This document shows, piece after piece, positions 36,698-46,501 of a stretch of DNA of 64,000 nucleotides. The notes under the pieces were generated by a model that worked only from the letters and a program-made list of their open reading frames with translations, was not told where the DNA came from and did no database searches. A program made the position numbers and the translations under genes. How positions within the stretch are numbered: position 1 is the first letter of the stretch; each line of letters begins with the position of its first letter. Source of the stretch: Hirudinaria manillensis (lineage: Eukaryota > Annelida > Clitellata > Hirudinida > Hirudinidae); NCBI GenBank assembly GCA_034509925.1, contig CM067530.1, forward strand, positions 3,565,001 to 3,629,000, given 5' to 3'.

Positions 36698-37526
36698 GTT
36701 TGTCAACTAAAGATAAATTATTGTTTGGAAGACTGGGTAATTAGCCTTTATCTTCTTTGGTATCTGTCTAGAGATTCCATCCTTATATCTGGGTATTAAT
36801 ATCGACTGAAGATCACTTGTAAGCCACGTGGCGTTACGAAAAGTAAGATGTGAAAACCAAGATGAAAAGTTTATAAAATGTTTGAATCTACTTATTTCTA
36901 AAGTTCCTGCTTTTATAGCATCCAATGATATTTATTCACCAAACGCAATTTGACTTTCATTAGTATCTCGGCTGTCAAAGTGGAATTGCGAGTGATAATA
37001 TGGATTTCTGAATCACCCACGTTTCTATTGGAGGCCAAAGTACAATTTCCAAAAATAGTAAAACTTTATGGACACCCGCAAAAGAGATATATACGAAAAC
37101 ACACGCTTCTTAGAGATTACTTGCTTCTTGCTGCATTTCATTGATATAAATTCACGATAAAATGCAAGATAATAAACAATTGTCATCATCACCATCTCCC
37201 ATTTCAATAGGTAATTGTTATTCAATAGATTTGCAAGCCCTTCGAATAAAAACATTGGTAACTCGTAACAGAACAGTCTCAAGCTCTGTTATACGGCCGC
37301 CGTAATCTCCACCTAGCGACGATCCCGTGAAACCTACCGCCTTAATCTTCATTAGTTTCAGTTAAAAATAAAATGATAATTTTAAAATAATGAAAACATA
37401 TTATAGGACCGGATGTTAATTAAATTTCATACGATAAATTATTTGTTACATTTTGTCAAACAAAATGTCAACACCATTGCCTCTGCAACAATGAAACTAC
37501 ATAAGGACGAAGAAAATAGAACGGCC
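36698..37526. other. Spacer between U1 copies 2 and 3
   Basis: No gene. A CTCF-like TCTCCACCTAGCGAC lies at 37306-37320. Open frames here are short and unsupported. Confidence 0.5.
37471..37478 (+). promoter_or_regulatory. U1 proximal sequence element core, copy 3
   Basis: ACACCATT at -56 relative to the RNA start. Confidence 0.75.
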
Positions 37527-37690
37527 AAACTTACCTGGCGTAGGAGACACCGTGATCAGGAAGGCGGTTCTCCCAGGGGGAGACCGACCCATTGCACCTC
37601 GGGTTGGTTGAATCCTGCGATTACCCCAAATGCGGGTAACTCGGGCGCATTATTTTTGATAGTGGGGAGTTGCGTTCGCGCATTTCCCTT
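37527..37690 (+). ncRNA. RNU1: U1 spliceosomal snRNA, copy 3
   Basis: 164 nt and, as far as I can see, identical to copy 6 about 3.2 kb away, although their flanks differ, which suggests gene conversion. Guide ACTTACCTG is canonical. The U1-70K loop is GATCAGGAAG, a purine in place of the usual pyrimidine. Sm-like site ATTTTTG; 3' end CCCTT. Confidence 0.97.
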
Positions 37691-37878
37691 GTTTTGTAAA
37701 TAAAGTTAAGGTTGGAGTCGCGGGGTTTGCACGGAATTGCTGTTTTGCTACACGAGATTTGTTTAACGACACCAGAAGCCAAAAAGTCAGAGATTTTTAT
37801 TTTAATTAGTAATATTTTATTTTTCTTATATCACCATGGCACAAACAACCCCATATTTTAACATGTTTTTGAAAAACT

Positions 37879-38042
37879 CAGGGAAATGCGCGAACGCAAC
37901 TCCCCGCTATCAGAAATTATGCACCCGAGTTACCCAAATTTTGGGTAATCGCGAGACTCAGCCCTCCCTAGGTGCAATGGGCGGGCCTCCTCCCGGGAGA
38001 ACCGCCTTCGTGATCACGGTATCTCCGGTGCCAGGTTAGTAT
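37879..38042 (-). ncRNA. RNU1: Variant U1 snRNA, copy 4 (guide change U6A)
   Basis: 164 nt on the minus strand, head to head in tight spacing with copy 3 (188 bp between 3' ends). The 5' end is ATACTAACCTGG, so position 6 is A instead of U, a change inside the helix with the 5' splice site. The rest keeps U1 form: loop I is the canonical GATCACGAAG, loop II ATTGCACCTA, stem III TTACCC with GGGTAA, an Sm-like site ATTTCTG, and stem-loop IV intact. An A6 guide would pair with U at donor +3. It could be a functional variant or an early pseudogene; preserved stems, loops and upstream element favour the former. Confidence 0.92.
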
Positions 38043-39603
38043 GAGCGGTGGCCGAACGTCTTTCCCTAAGAACACAGTGTAGAGCGATAATGATGGTGTT
38101 TGACGACGACGAACGTTACAATGTCGGCCATGATGATTGAAATTGTTATTAATTGATTTTGAAACGGATCGTGATTGATTCTGAGATGTGATTGATAGAG
38201 GGTTGATTTTATTGTTGTTGAAATTGTTTCCATGACCTCCTTGTTGTCATCTGGCGATCGTTAGATAAATATTTTGCAGGTTTATTTTTGAATGAATTCT
38301 CGGCACGATTTATTTATTTAGTTTATTCAATGCTTAATGTTCAATTAAGTTGGAAATTTAGAAAATTATTACTTAATTAGAGTTCAAAAATTTGATTATA
38401 AATAGGAAGTTAAGTTTTCCTGCGTAGCAATTTTATGTAAATGAGAGCGTCATTGACCTTCGTTGCTTTTAGGATTTAGTTCACGTAAAAACATTATTCG
38501 AAACTTTTAAAAAGTTTTTTATCATCTTTTCACGTTTAAGTTTTATATTTTGTCAAAGATTGGCGGAACTACAAACTTCGAATAATGACTTTTTAAAGGG
38601 TTTTATTTATGATTTCTTTTTAACTACGAAGTGAATAAACTGTTGTGCTGTTTTGTTATTAGGTTAGAGTACATGTTTGTAATTAATTATTTGTAGTTCG
38701 TTAAGAGCTAAGTTTTAGTTGGTGTTTTTAGTGCATGCAATAGATTAAGATTTAACTCTTGTGTAGCAGTTACCTATTTGTCTCTGGATTTACTGTAGGT
38801 TTTAGTTCCATATAAACCAGAGTTGAAGGTTTAAATTTATCAAAATAAATTACTTTTAGAAACTTTGTACATATTTCACATTCAGGAGAGCAAATATTTA
38901 AAAAAAATGATTATGAGGCATCAATGTAGAGATCTGGTCTACTTAACCCATATAAAAACAATTATTAGGTTATATAAATTACATGATTCTGCTACTAGTA
39001 AAATCCCCCTTACAAGATGTTTGATGAAAATTAAAAGAGACACAATTATTTTCACTATAAGCATTGATGTTGGCTTATTTGGATTTCTTGCTTGTCACTT
39101 TTCAGGCAACGAGTATTAGATGGCAGTTTTGTGTTAACCAGGAATTAGCCAGCAAATGATATATAAAGCAGCTGAGATAATGTGATTCAATAGGTTAATT
39201 TCAACATGTATGATATTTTGTTCGAAATATTTTCTGTTACGGGAGAGTGTTTTCAAAGTCTTAAACAAACAAACAAAACCCTTAACGTAAGACCTGATTC
39301 GTCCATGTCCAATTCGAGGGGAAAACATGATTATATTATGTGCCAACAATGTGCCAGCATGAACGTGAATCTAATCACACGCAGATTTAGGTAAAGCTCA
39401 ACGTTAACTTCTGGTGTAACTAATAAAATCACGAGATATCTGTAAAATCGCACGAGTAAATAAGAGTGGAAATCATGTTCCCAAGAAGCATGAACACAAC
39501 CATCCGTCGTTCACAAAAGCTCCGGCCGTACATAAGAAACAGAACCGAAACCAGCAAAACAAGCGAGAGAAAAGGGAGAAGCATTAACATTAATTACGTA
39601 CCA
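38043..39603. other. Spacer between U1 copies 4 and 5
   Basis: Holds the upstream elements of copy 4; otherwise AT-rich with no gene recognised. Open frames at 38865-39119 and 39134-39349 have no support. Confidence 0.45.
38092..38099 (-). promoter_or_regulatory. U1 proximal sequence element core, copy 4
   Basis: ACACCATC on the minus strand at -57, the same core and spacing as for the plus-strand copies. Confidence 0.7.
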
Positions 39604-39767
39604 TAGGGAAAAGCGCGAACGCAACTCCCCACTATCAGAAATTACGCGCCCGAGTTACCCTAATTTCGGGTAATCGCGGGGTTCAGCCCACCCAAGGTGC
39701 AATGGGCGGGCCTCCACCCGGGAGAACCGCCTTCGTGATCACGGTGTCTCCGGTGCCAAGTAAGTAT
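39604..39767 (-). ncRNA. RNU1: Variant U1 snRNA, copy 5 (guide change C9U)
   Basis: 164 nt on the minus strand. The 5' end is ATACTTACTTGG: position 9 is U instead of C, which would pair with A at donor -1 and wobble with G. Loop I is the canonical GATCACGAAG, loop II ATTGCACCTT, stem III TTACCC/GGGTAA, Sm-like site ATTTCTG, 3' end CTTTTCCCTA. It shares many body differences with copy 4, so the two form one subfamily distinct from copies 1, 2, 3 and 6. Confidence 0.93.
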
Positions 39768-39817
39768 GATGCCCTGGCCGTTCCCAACCGATAAGTAAAC
39801 CACGGTCTACGCTAATC

Positions 39818-39824
39818 GAGGTGT
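39818..39824 (-). promoter_or_regulatory. U1 proximal sequence element core, copy 5
   Basis: ACACCTC on the minus strand at -57. Confidence 0.7.
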
Positions 39825-40638
39825 TTCTGACGCGTGCTCGAAATTCTGGTTGAAAGTGTTCGATTGACGGTCAGAACGATTGAAATTTGATTGGTTTATG
39901 TTTTTTTATCGTTGCAGTTTTGCTCAGATGGCAGTGAGTTTCGTGTTTGTAAGCGGCCCCCTAGCGAGCTGGCCCGACGCGCCATATTTCGTGGCACATT
40001 TAAGGTCATCTCCACGATTTTAAAATTAAATTAAGTTTGGAATTAGTTTAATTTCATATTTTAATACTTTATTCGTTCATCAATTCCTTATAATAAAGAC
40101 ATACTAAAACTTCCTTAATTTATTGAGAGCGCTGGGGGTACTTATTTGCTTTGTTAGCTCTGTAGTTTTCGATTCAATGAACATCCGACATTTATTCCGA
40201 ATTTAATCAAATATGAAGAAACAAAAAAACAAAATAAGACATTAAAAATTAGCGACTTAAACATTACTAACCTCGTAGAAAAACTCCATTTAATCAAAAA
40301 ACCCTACATTCAAACATGTTGAAACCAGCACTTGTGCCAAAACCTAAAGAAATCATGGAGCATTTAATCCGCTGTGTTACTTTGATTACTTCGGTGTCAC
40401 TTTAAATCGACTTTATTATCAGAGCAAGCGCTTCGCTCCTCATCTTTTTTCGGCTGGTTCTCTGTAATGTCTTTGCGGTCGGCCCGTCAAAGGCACCACC
40501 TAGCGACTTTAATTTCTCAAGCTTAGAGAACCCGGAGGCTGAAACATTAAACTATTCTGAAATTGATAATTACATTTATTTGACATGAACTAACACTTTC
40601 AATTTGATCTTCGACTCTAACGAGGTATTTGCCAAGAA

Positions 40639-40645
40639 ACACCTC
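40639..40645 (+). promoter_or_regulatory. U1 proximal sequence element core, copy 6
   Basis: ACACCTC at -56; matches the copy 5 core exactly, including the preceding AA. Confidence 0.75.
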
Positions 40646-40694
40646 TGATGAATTAACGTCGAAGGAATAAGACGGAGACGAACCGACACCGGCC

Positions 40695-40858
40695 AAACTT
40701 ACCTGGCGTAGGAGACACCGTGATCAGGAAGGCGGTTCTCCCAGGGGGAGACCGACCCATTGCACCTCGGGTTGGTTGAATCCTGCGATTACCCCAAATG
40801 CGGGTAACTCGGGCGCATTATTTTTGATAGTGGGGAGTTGCGTTCGCGCATTTCCCTT
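40695..40858 (+). ncRNA. RNU1: U1 spliceosomal snRNA, copy 6
   Basis: 164 nt, same sequence as copy 3. Canonical guide ACTTACCTG; U1-70K loop GATCAGGAAG; U1A loop ATTGCACCTC; Sm-like site ATTTTTG; 3' end CCCTT. Confidence 0.97.
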
Positions 40859-41614
40859 GCTTGTTAACAAAAGTTAAGTGTCGTCGGTGGTTTTGTTGCC
40901 GCTATTGTCTCGTTGTTTTCGTTTCGTTGTGGCCGAGGGCTGTTTCTAGGTCCAGTTGAAGGTGTGGATCACGTTTTGACGGTGGTTACTATTTGAAGGC
41001 CTGATTGTTCGGCTTTTGTAATGGTAGAGTTTGAATATGGCAGGGTTTTTTGGAATCTTTTCGGCAAGGAACGATTTTATTTTGTTCAACATATTAACGA
41101 CATCACGATCCCGTGCAAAATAAAATCGCCGCTTATATGAACGAAGAATAATTTGTTTACTTCTTTAAAATTGCTACGATTAGCTCCGCCTACCTGATTA
41201 TAATAGGAGCGATGTGCTGTCCAGATTCAAAGAATTTTTAATCGAAAGTTTCACGATTGAATACTTAATTTAAAAAGAGGTAGCAAAATATTTTCCGGCG
41301 CAAAGCGAATAAATAAAATTTTATGAAATTCATTTTTATTCTCATCAGACGTAATTACGTTATCCCACTAAACAACAACGTTCTATTGAATTATCAGCAA
41401 TTCTCTCGTTACGCAATCTTCACCGTTATCAACATCGCTTTTATTTGATTTCAGACGACTCTCAAGTTGTTAATGAAAGTAAGACAACACGAAACATTTA
41501 TTTATTAATAAGAAACAATTGAAAAAGAATCACTAAGACTTACAGGCGTTCGTAGCCGGCCATTTCAACCAGTACTGCAGAATTTCGTATATATCAGATT
41601 GAAGTTTTATTGAA
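40859..41614. other. Intergenic region after the U1 cluster
   Basis: No recognised feature beyond the presumed promoter of the ORF at 41615. Confidence 0.45.
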
Positions 41615-42667
41615 ATGAATAAGACAGAAGCTTCATTGAAAACCCACAAGGTCAAAAACCTCAGAATTTCTACATCGGAAGGCTGCCAGGGTTATTTGTT
41701 CCAGGATCGTAACACGAAATGTGACCTCGGTTTAAACGAGAGTTTCATCAAGCAATTATCCGGACAAACAAAATCTCATAAAACTAATCCGCCTTTGGGG
41801 AAAGAAGCAGGAATATTTCATACTGCTAAAGGTAGCAGCAGATCCGAGATCCTGTTTCGGCACATTCCAAGCGGCAAAGGATCTTTCAGGTCAGTTAGAA
41901 CACGAATAAAGAAACTCCAAAACAGTAAAGAAGTTAACACTAACCCGTGGTTTTCTTTACCCGCCAACGATGTTATAGATCACCATTTCACCAAACAAGC
42001 AGTTTTGAAAGAGTTAAAAGAACATTCCAAATTTAATTTGAAACTTAATAACAAAGTTAGGGACTGGCCAATTTCTAGTGAAACACGCTTGAATGCAAAT
42101 CAGTCCAATCAACTAAGCCAAAAGGATACAGAAAATTCAATTGAAAACAAGGCAAAAGTAAACTCAAACGATAAAGTGGGACCAAACTCAGAGACAAACC
42201 TACTTATGGAGTCACTTGATAACAGCATCAGTAACATTGAAAGAAATAATGTTTTTAAAGAACCTTTTGCAGATCAAGTTCACAGGCAACAATCTTCCCC
42301 AACTGGATTGAACAATAAACCCGCGGAACAACTTGACGATAACTTCGGTGAGAAGAGCCTTCGGTGTCCAGCTTTGCCAAAGATAAAATTCAAACTCATG
42401 TTAACTACCGAAGAATTTCAATGCCTACAAAATTCATTGAAAAAGACTTTAGCCATGGAAGGTAAATGGAACAATCGTTTGAAGCTACTTGATTTCACGG
42501 AGCAGGAAGATTGTAAAAGCTTGCGTCATGGAGATGAATGTGTTAATATTCCACAAGCTCAATTCTCTGGAAAAGCAGACAAACTGAAAGCATCTAGTCA
42601 TCGCCACCGTCACTGTCATTTTTCAAAGAATTGTGATATAAAGCCGAGTACTGCACAAACAAGTTAA
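41615..42667 (+). CDS. Orphan single-exon ORF, 350 aa
   Basis: The longest uninterrupted frame in the window, and therefore unlikely to be chance in such AT-rich DNA. The protein is polar and mostly disordered: rich in Asn, Ser and Lys, with SSRSEILFRHIPSGKGSFRS near residue 75, a possible helix ALPKIKFKLMLTTEEFQCLQ near residue 255 and a His-rich end HRHRHCHFSKNC. No signal peptide, membrane segment or known domain. It could be a lineage-specific gene, or one exon of a larger gene whose other exons I did not find. Confidence 0.55.
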   Translation: MNKTEASLKTHKVKNLRISTSEGCQGYLFQDRNTKCDLGLNESFIKQLSGQTKSHKTNPPLGKEAGIFHTAKGSSRSEILFRHIPSGKGSFRSVRTRIKKLQNSKEVNTNPWFSLPANDVIDHHFTKQAVLKELKEHSKFNLKLNNKVRDWPISSETRLNANQSNQLSQKDTENSIENKAKVNSNDKVGPNSETNLLMESLDNSISNIERNNVFKEPFADQVHRQQSSPTGLNNKPAEQLDDNFGEKSLRCPALPKIKFKLMLTTEEFQCLQNSLKKTLAMEGKWNNRLKLLDFTEQEDCKSLRHGDECVNIPQAQFSGKADKLKASSHRHRHCHFSKNCDIKPSTAQTS

Positions 42668-43144
42668 AAAGAATTCAAACAGTTTCATAAGGACAAATCA
42701 ATTCTGCAGACATCTAAAGATGACAACAAACTACTGGGTAGTAGGAGAATAAACTATTGGTTAACGGACGGATGGTCACCATTTTTTTCTCTAGAAAAAT
42801 AATCTAGATTTATGTAAACATGCAAATGATAATTTGAATTAATATGGCTTTACGACTTTTATATAAACTTATTTTATTATTAGTGTGAGTTGAATTTCTC
42901 TAGGAAATGGTTAGGACGAACATTTTATTCGGTGCTTTTTCAACTGTCGCAAACAAAAGCCAATAACCTTGCTTCAACATCAAATCCATCAAATGTAAAC
43001 AAACAGAAATAATTATACTTTATTAAATATTTAAATTAGATAAAAGTAATTTCACCTGTTACATTCCTATGTACATGCATTAAGTCAATGTTTACGAAGC
43101 AGAACGAAGTTAACGTCTTGGGGTAATTTTTTTATTTTGGCTCC
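42668..43144. other. Intergenic region upstream of GOPC
   Basis: AT-rich; presumed GOPC promoter and 5' UTR near 43080-43144. Confidence 0.5.
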
Positions 43145-45656
43145 ATGGCTTCTACCGTGTCTTTATCGTTTCGGTGGCTGGATATACTGGAAAAAGAATT
43201 TGACAAATCCTTCGTGGACTTGGATTTGTTGCTTGGTGATATAGATCCTGACCAGAGCGACATAATGTACGAAGGGAGGCACAAAATGACTTCTTTGAGT
43301 GCAGCCTTTGCTCAACTGAGCCACAAAGCACAAACCATTTTCCAGTCCAATGCGAAACTCGAGGTGGGTTGTGTCTATTAGGAGAATTAGCATGAGGTTT
43401 TAGGAGAAATTGAAGAGGTTGCTAAACAATTTGTTCAACGTTCAGGATAAAATAATTATTTTTCTAATTGTTAAGGATATTCCATTGACATTTTTTTTCT
43501 TGGTATGTCATTAACTTGAAAGTTTTACACTTTCTGATGAAAAATTCAAATGAAAAAAAGCTTTATGTTTAGTAAAGGTGTGCATTTTAACAACAGGCTC
43601 AACTTCTGGATTTAAAGAGTGATTTAACAGAGGAAAGGGCCAAAAAAATGGTTTTGGAAGAGGAATTGCAGAAAGTGATTGCTCAACTTCATTCTTGCCA
43701 AATGAAACTAGAGGGCAAGACATTGAACTCTGAAGAAGCTGAGAAAACCAGGAAGGATATTGTGAGCTTTTTTTCTAAATTATGAATTTTATTCTATATA
43801 GTCTCCATCAACTTTTTCAAGCTATGCAAAGTTTTTATCAGATTTCATCATTCGGCTCGAGGGTCGATCAGATACTTTTAACTTTGATTTCCTATAGAAA
43901 GTTGTTGAACAAGTTGACCATTGAGTTCCTTTTAATGCTTGTTACTGTCAATGTTGCCATCATCATCTTCATCATTGCCATCATTATCATCTCCAGGAGG
44001 AAGAAGTGGAGAAGGACAAATCTACCCGAATGAGTGGAGCCCTCTGTGAAGCAGAATTGAAGGAGTTGAGGAGAGAGAATGGTGACCTCAAGCAGTACAT
44101 CATTGCACTCCAGGGTGAAGTTTATGGGGCACGGCTGGCTGCCAAGTACCTGGATAAGGAGCTGGCTGGAAGGTTTGAGTCAATAATAAATTCAGATGTT
44201 GCTAGTGATGGCCATTTTGATGATGATGGGTGCTATGGATGGCAATGATGATGATGATGATGATGATGATGAGACTTTCCAAGTGAGCATGTCTAACATC
44301 TCATTTGGCCAACCGCTTGCTCTTCATCTGCTCGTCATTCGATCGATTCAACCCGTCGTCCGTTCGACCAGGATCCAGCAGATTCAACTCCTAGGTCGGG
44401 ACATGAAGGGCTCGGAGCACGACAAGCTCTGGAACCAGCTGGAGGCCGAGATCCACCTCCACAGGCACAAAACAGTCATCAGGGCCTGCAGGGGGCGCTC
44501 GACGAAGCAACAGAAGTGCCCTCTGCCAGTCGGACACGTAGGGTTTTGTTTGCTTTTGATCGGACAAAAGTGATGACTATGAAGATGATGATGATGATGC
44601 GGGTGATGATGACAGTGCAGGTGATAATATAGATGTTTACGTTGATTATAAAGAAGATGGGTTTATTTATAGGATTACCATGCGCTGAGGAGAAGACAAG
44701 GAATTGGGGACATCAGACTAGTGAGGCTATTCAAATCGCCAGAGGAGGGACTTGGGATGTCAATCACAGTGAGTGAATAAATTATGATGAAATTAATGTG
44801 ACCATAAATATTAATGACCAGGACCTAGGGACTTTTCATTTAGGTTCCTGGTTGAACATATTATTGCAATAATGAGTTGTTTACATTTTAAAAGTAATTG
44901 TCAGTCGTGGAAGAAGCAGAATGTTTGCTTAATGTCAATTAATTAAGATTCCCTTGTTTAAAACCACATTCATCTATTTGTTAGTACTATTATTATTATT
45001 TATTATTTATTTATGTATTTATTACATTCGTTTATCTTCAATTAATCAACTGACTTAGTTAATCATACCTTTAACCGTGCAGGGGGGCAAAGAGCACGGG
45101 GTTCCGATCCTGATCTCAGAGATCCACCCGAACCAACCCGCCCACAGGTGCCAGCAGTTGTACATCGGGGATGCCATCCTGTCTGTCAATGGGATCGACC
45201 TCAGGAGTTCAAAGCACGCAGAGGCCGTTCTCATACTCTCTCAGCAGGTTACCTTCGTGACGGTGATGGTGATGATGACGATGTCATGGTGATGAGGATG
45301 ATGGTGATGGTAATGGTGGTGGTTAAGTTGTAGCCAATACATTGACAAAAATTGATTCTGCCCACTTTTGCATGCATTTATTTTTTTGGCTGAGCACTAA
45401 CTTTTTTCAGTGGAAGATGATTCTGAAGGAGGACTTGCATGCTTAAGGAGCAGTTAATTAATTGATAATTAATTGATTAAGGAGTAGTTAATTGATAATT
45501 AATTGATTAAGGAGTAGTTAATTGATAATTAATTGACTGCAGCACGGAGAGATCGAACTGGAGGTCGTTTACGTCGTGCCGGATGAAGACAGCGACGACG
45601 AGAACCACGACTATGAAGACGAGAATGGCTTCAGGTTGTCATCACCATTAACATAA

Positions 45657-45704
<48 letters not shown>

Positions 45705-46501
45705 TGTTACATTATTTAACAAAAATTATTAAAGGAGCACATGGAATTGAATATTGCTTTGGGGTATTGATTACATAATTATTATTATATAAATTATTAT
45801 ATTATTATTATTATATTTGTTATTATTATTGTTACTTTTAATCTGTTTTTGTTGTTGTTGGCATCACCATCAACATTGTTATTGTTGTTATTTTAAGATG
45901 GTGTCCATGATTCCCATTCCAGGTACAGAATTTACGATGACCAGATTGTCGACGGCACCCATGCCTCCCCCTCTCCTGCCCATCAATCCCCTTCGGCCAA
46001 TGAGGAGGCTCTCGTGAGAGCTAAGTCCCCTCCTACTGAGCAGAGATCCACCAATGAAGATTTGCGAAAGAGGTTTTATCACCTTATGACATAGAGGCAG
46101 ATTTAAATCGATTATGAATATTGAGTTAGAATAAAGGCCCATCATTATTATCGTTATTACTAATGTTATTGAATAGTTAAATAATTCAGACATTTGAACA
46201 ATAATTGAATAAAAATAACAATAATTATCATTATTATTTCCCTCACAGCTCTTCCATGGAGACAAATGGCACGGTCCACCCAGGACCGGAATCCACCTCC
46301 GGGGATCTCGGTGCCCAGGTACATCACCCCCACCAGCAGCCCGAATCCGACCCGCGTTCAGAGGAGCCAAAGAACGTACCCCTCAAAGCCTCGAAATCCC
46401 TCAGCGGTACCAACCACAACCATCACCATCTTCATCAGGTGCATCCGCATCATCAACATCATCATCAGCACACCGTCTACAAGAACACGGAGAAGTACTG
46501 A
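43145..46501 (+). CDS. GOPC: GOPC (PIST/CAL), Golgi-associated PDZ and coiled-coil protein, 9 exons
   Basis: Exons: 43145-43363, 43597-43761, 43997-44172, 44372-44537, 44673-44768, 45083-45247, 45543-45634, 45923-46072, 46249-46501; 493 aa, near the human length. Residues 1-73 align closely with human GOPC ([38 protein letters not shown]). A coiled coil follows, with the hallmark [18 protein letters not shown] and [20 protein letters not shown]. The PDZ domain has [18 protein letters not shown] with a carboxylate-binding loop GLGMSI, then [17 protein letters not shown] and [14 protein letters not shown]. The C-terminus is His/Ser-rich and ends [12 protein letters not shown] binds C-terminal PDZ ligands at the trans-Golgi and steers membrane-protein traffic. 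Confidence 0.97.
45445..45540 (+). repeat. Three tandem 30-bp repeats abutting a GOPC acceptor
   Basis: Units of the type TTAATTGATAATTAATTGAT with an AAGGAGTAG spacer run up to the CTGCAG acceptor of exon 7, so the likely branch-point region is present in triplicate. Confidence 0.9.
45659..45702. repeat. (ATT)n microsatellite in GOPC intron 7
   Basis: About 14 uninterrupted ATT units just after the exon 7 donor. Confidence 0.9.

Larger units (their letters stand above)
39768..40694. other. Spacer between U1 copies 5 and 6
   Basis: Divergent promoters of copies 5 and 6. CTCF-like motifs at 39955-39968 (GGCCCCCTAGCGAG) and 40492-40507 (GGCACCACCTAGCGAC). No gene. Confidence 0.5.

Noticed and set aside
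36489-38039. Open frames with repeated WRR...RDQEGGSPRGRPTHCTSG-type peptides (36489-36698, 37413-37703, 37836-38039)
   Set aside because: They are chance translations through U1 snRNA genes; the RNA structure explains the similarity.
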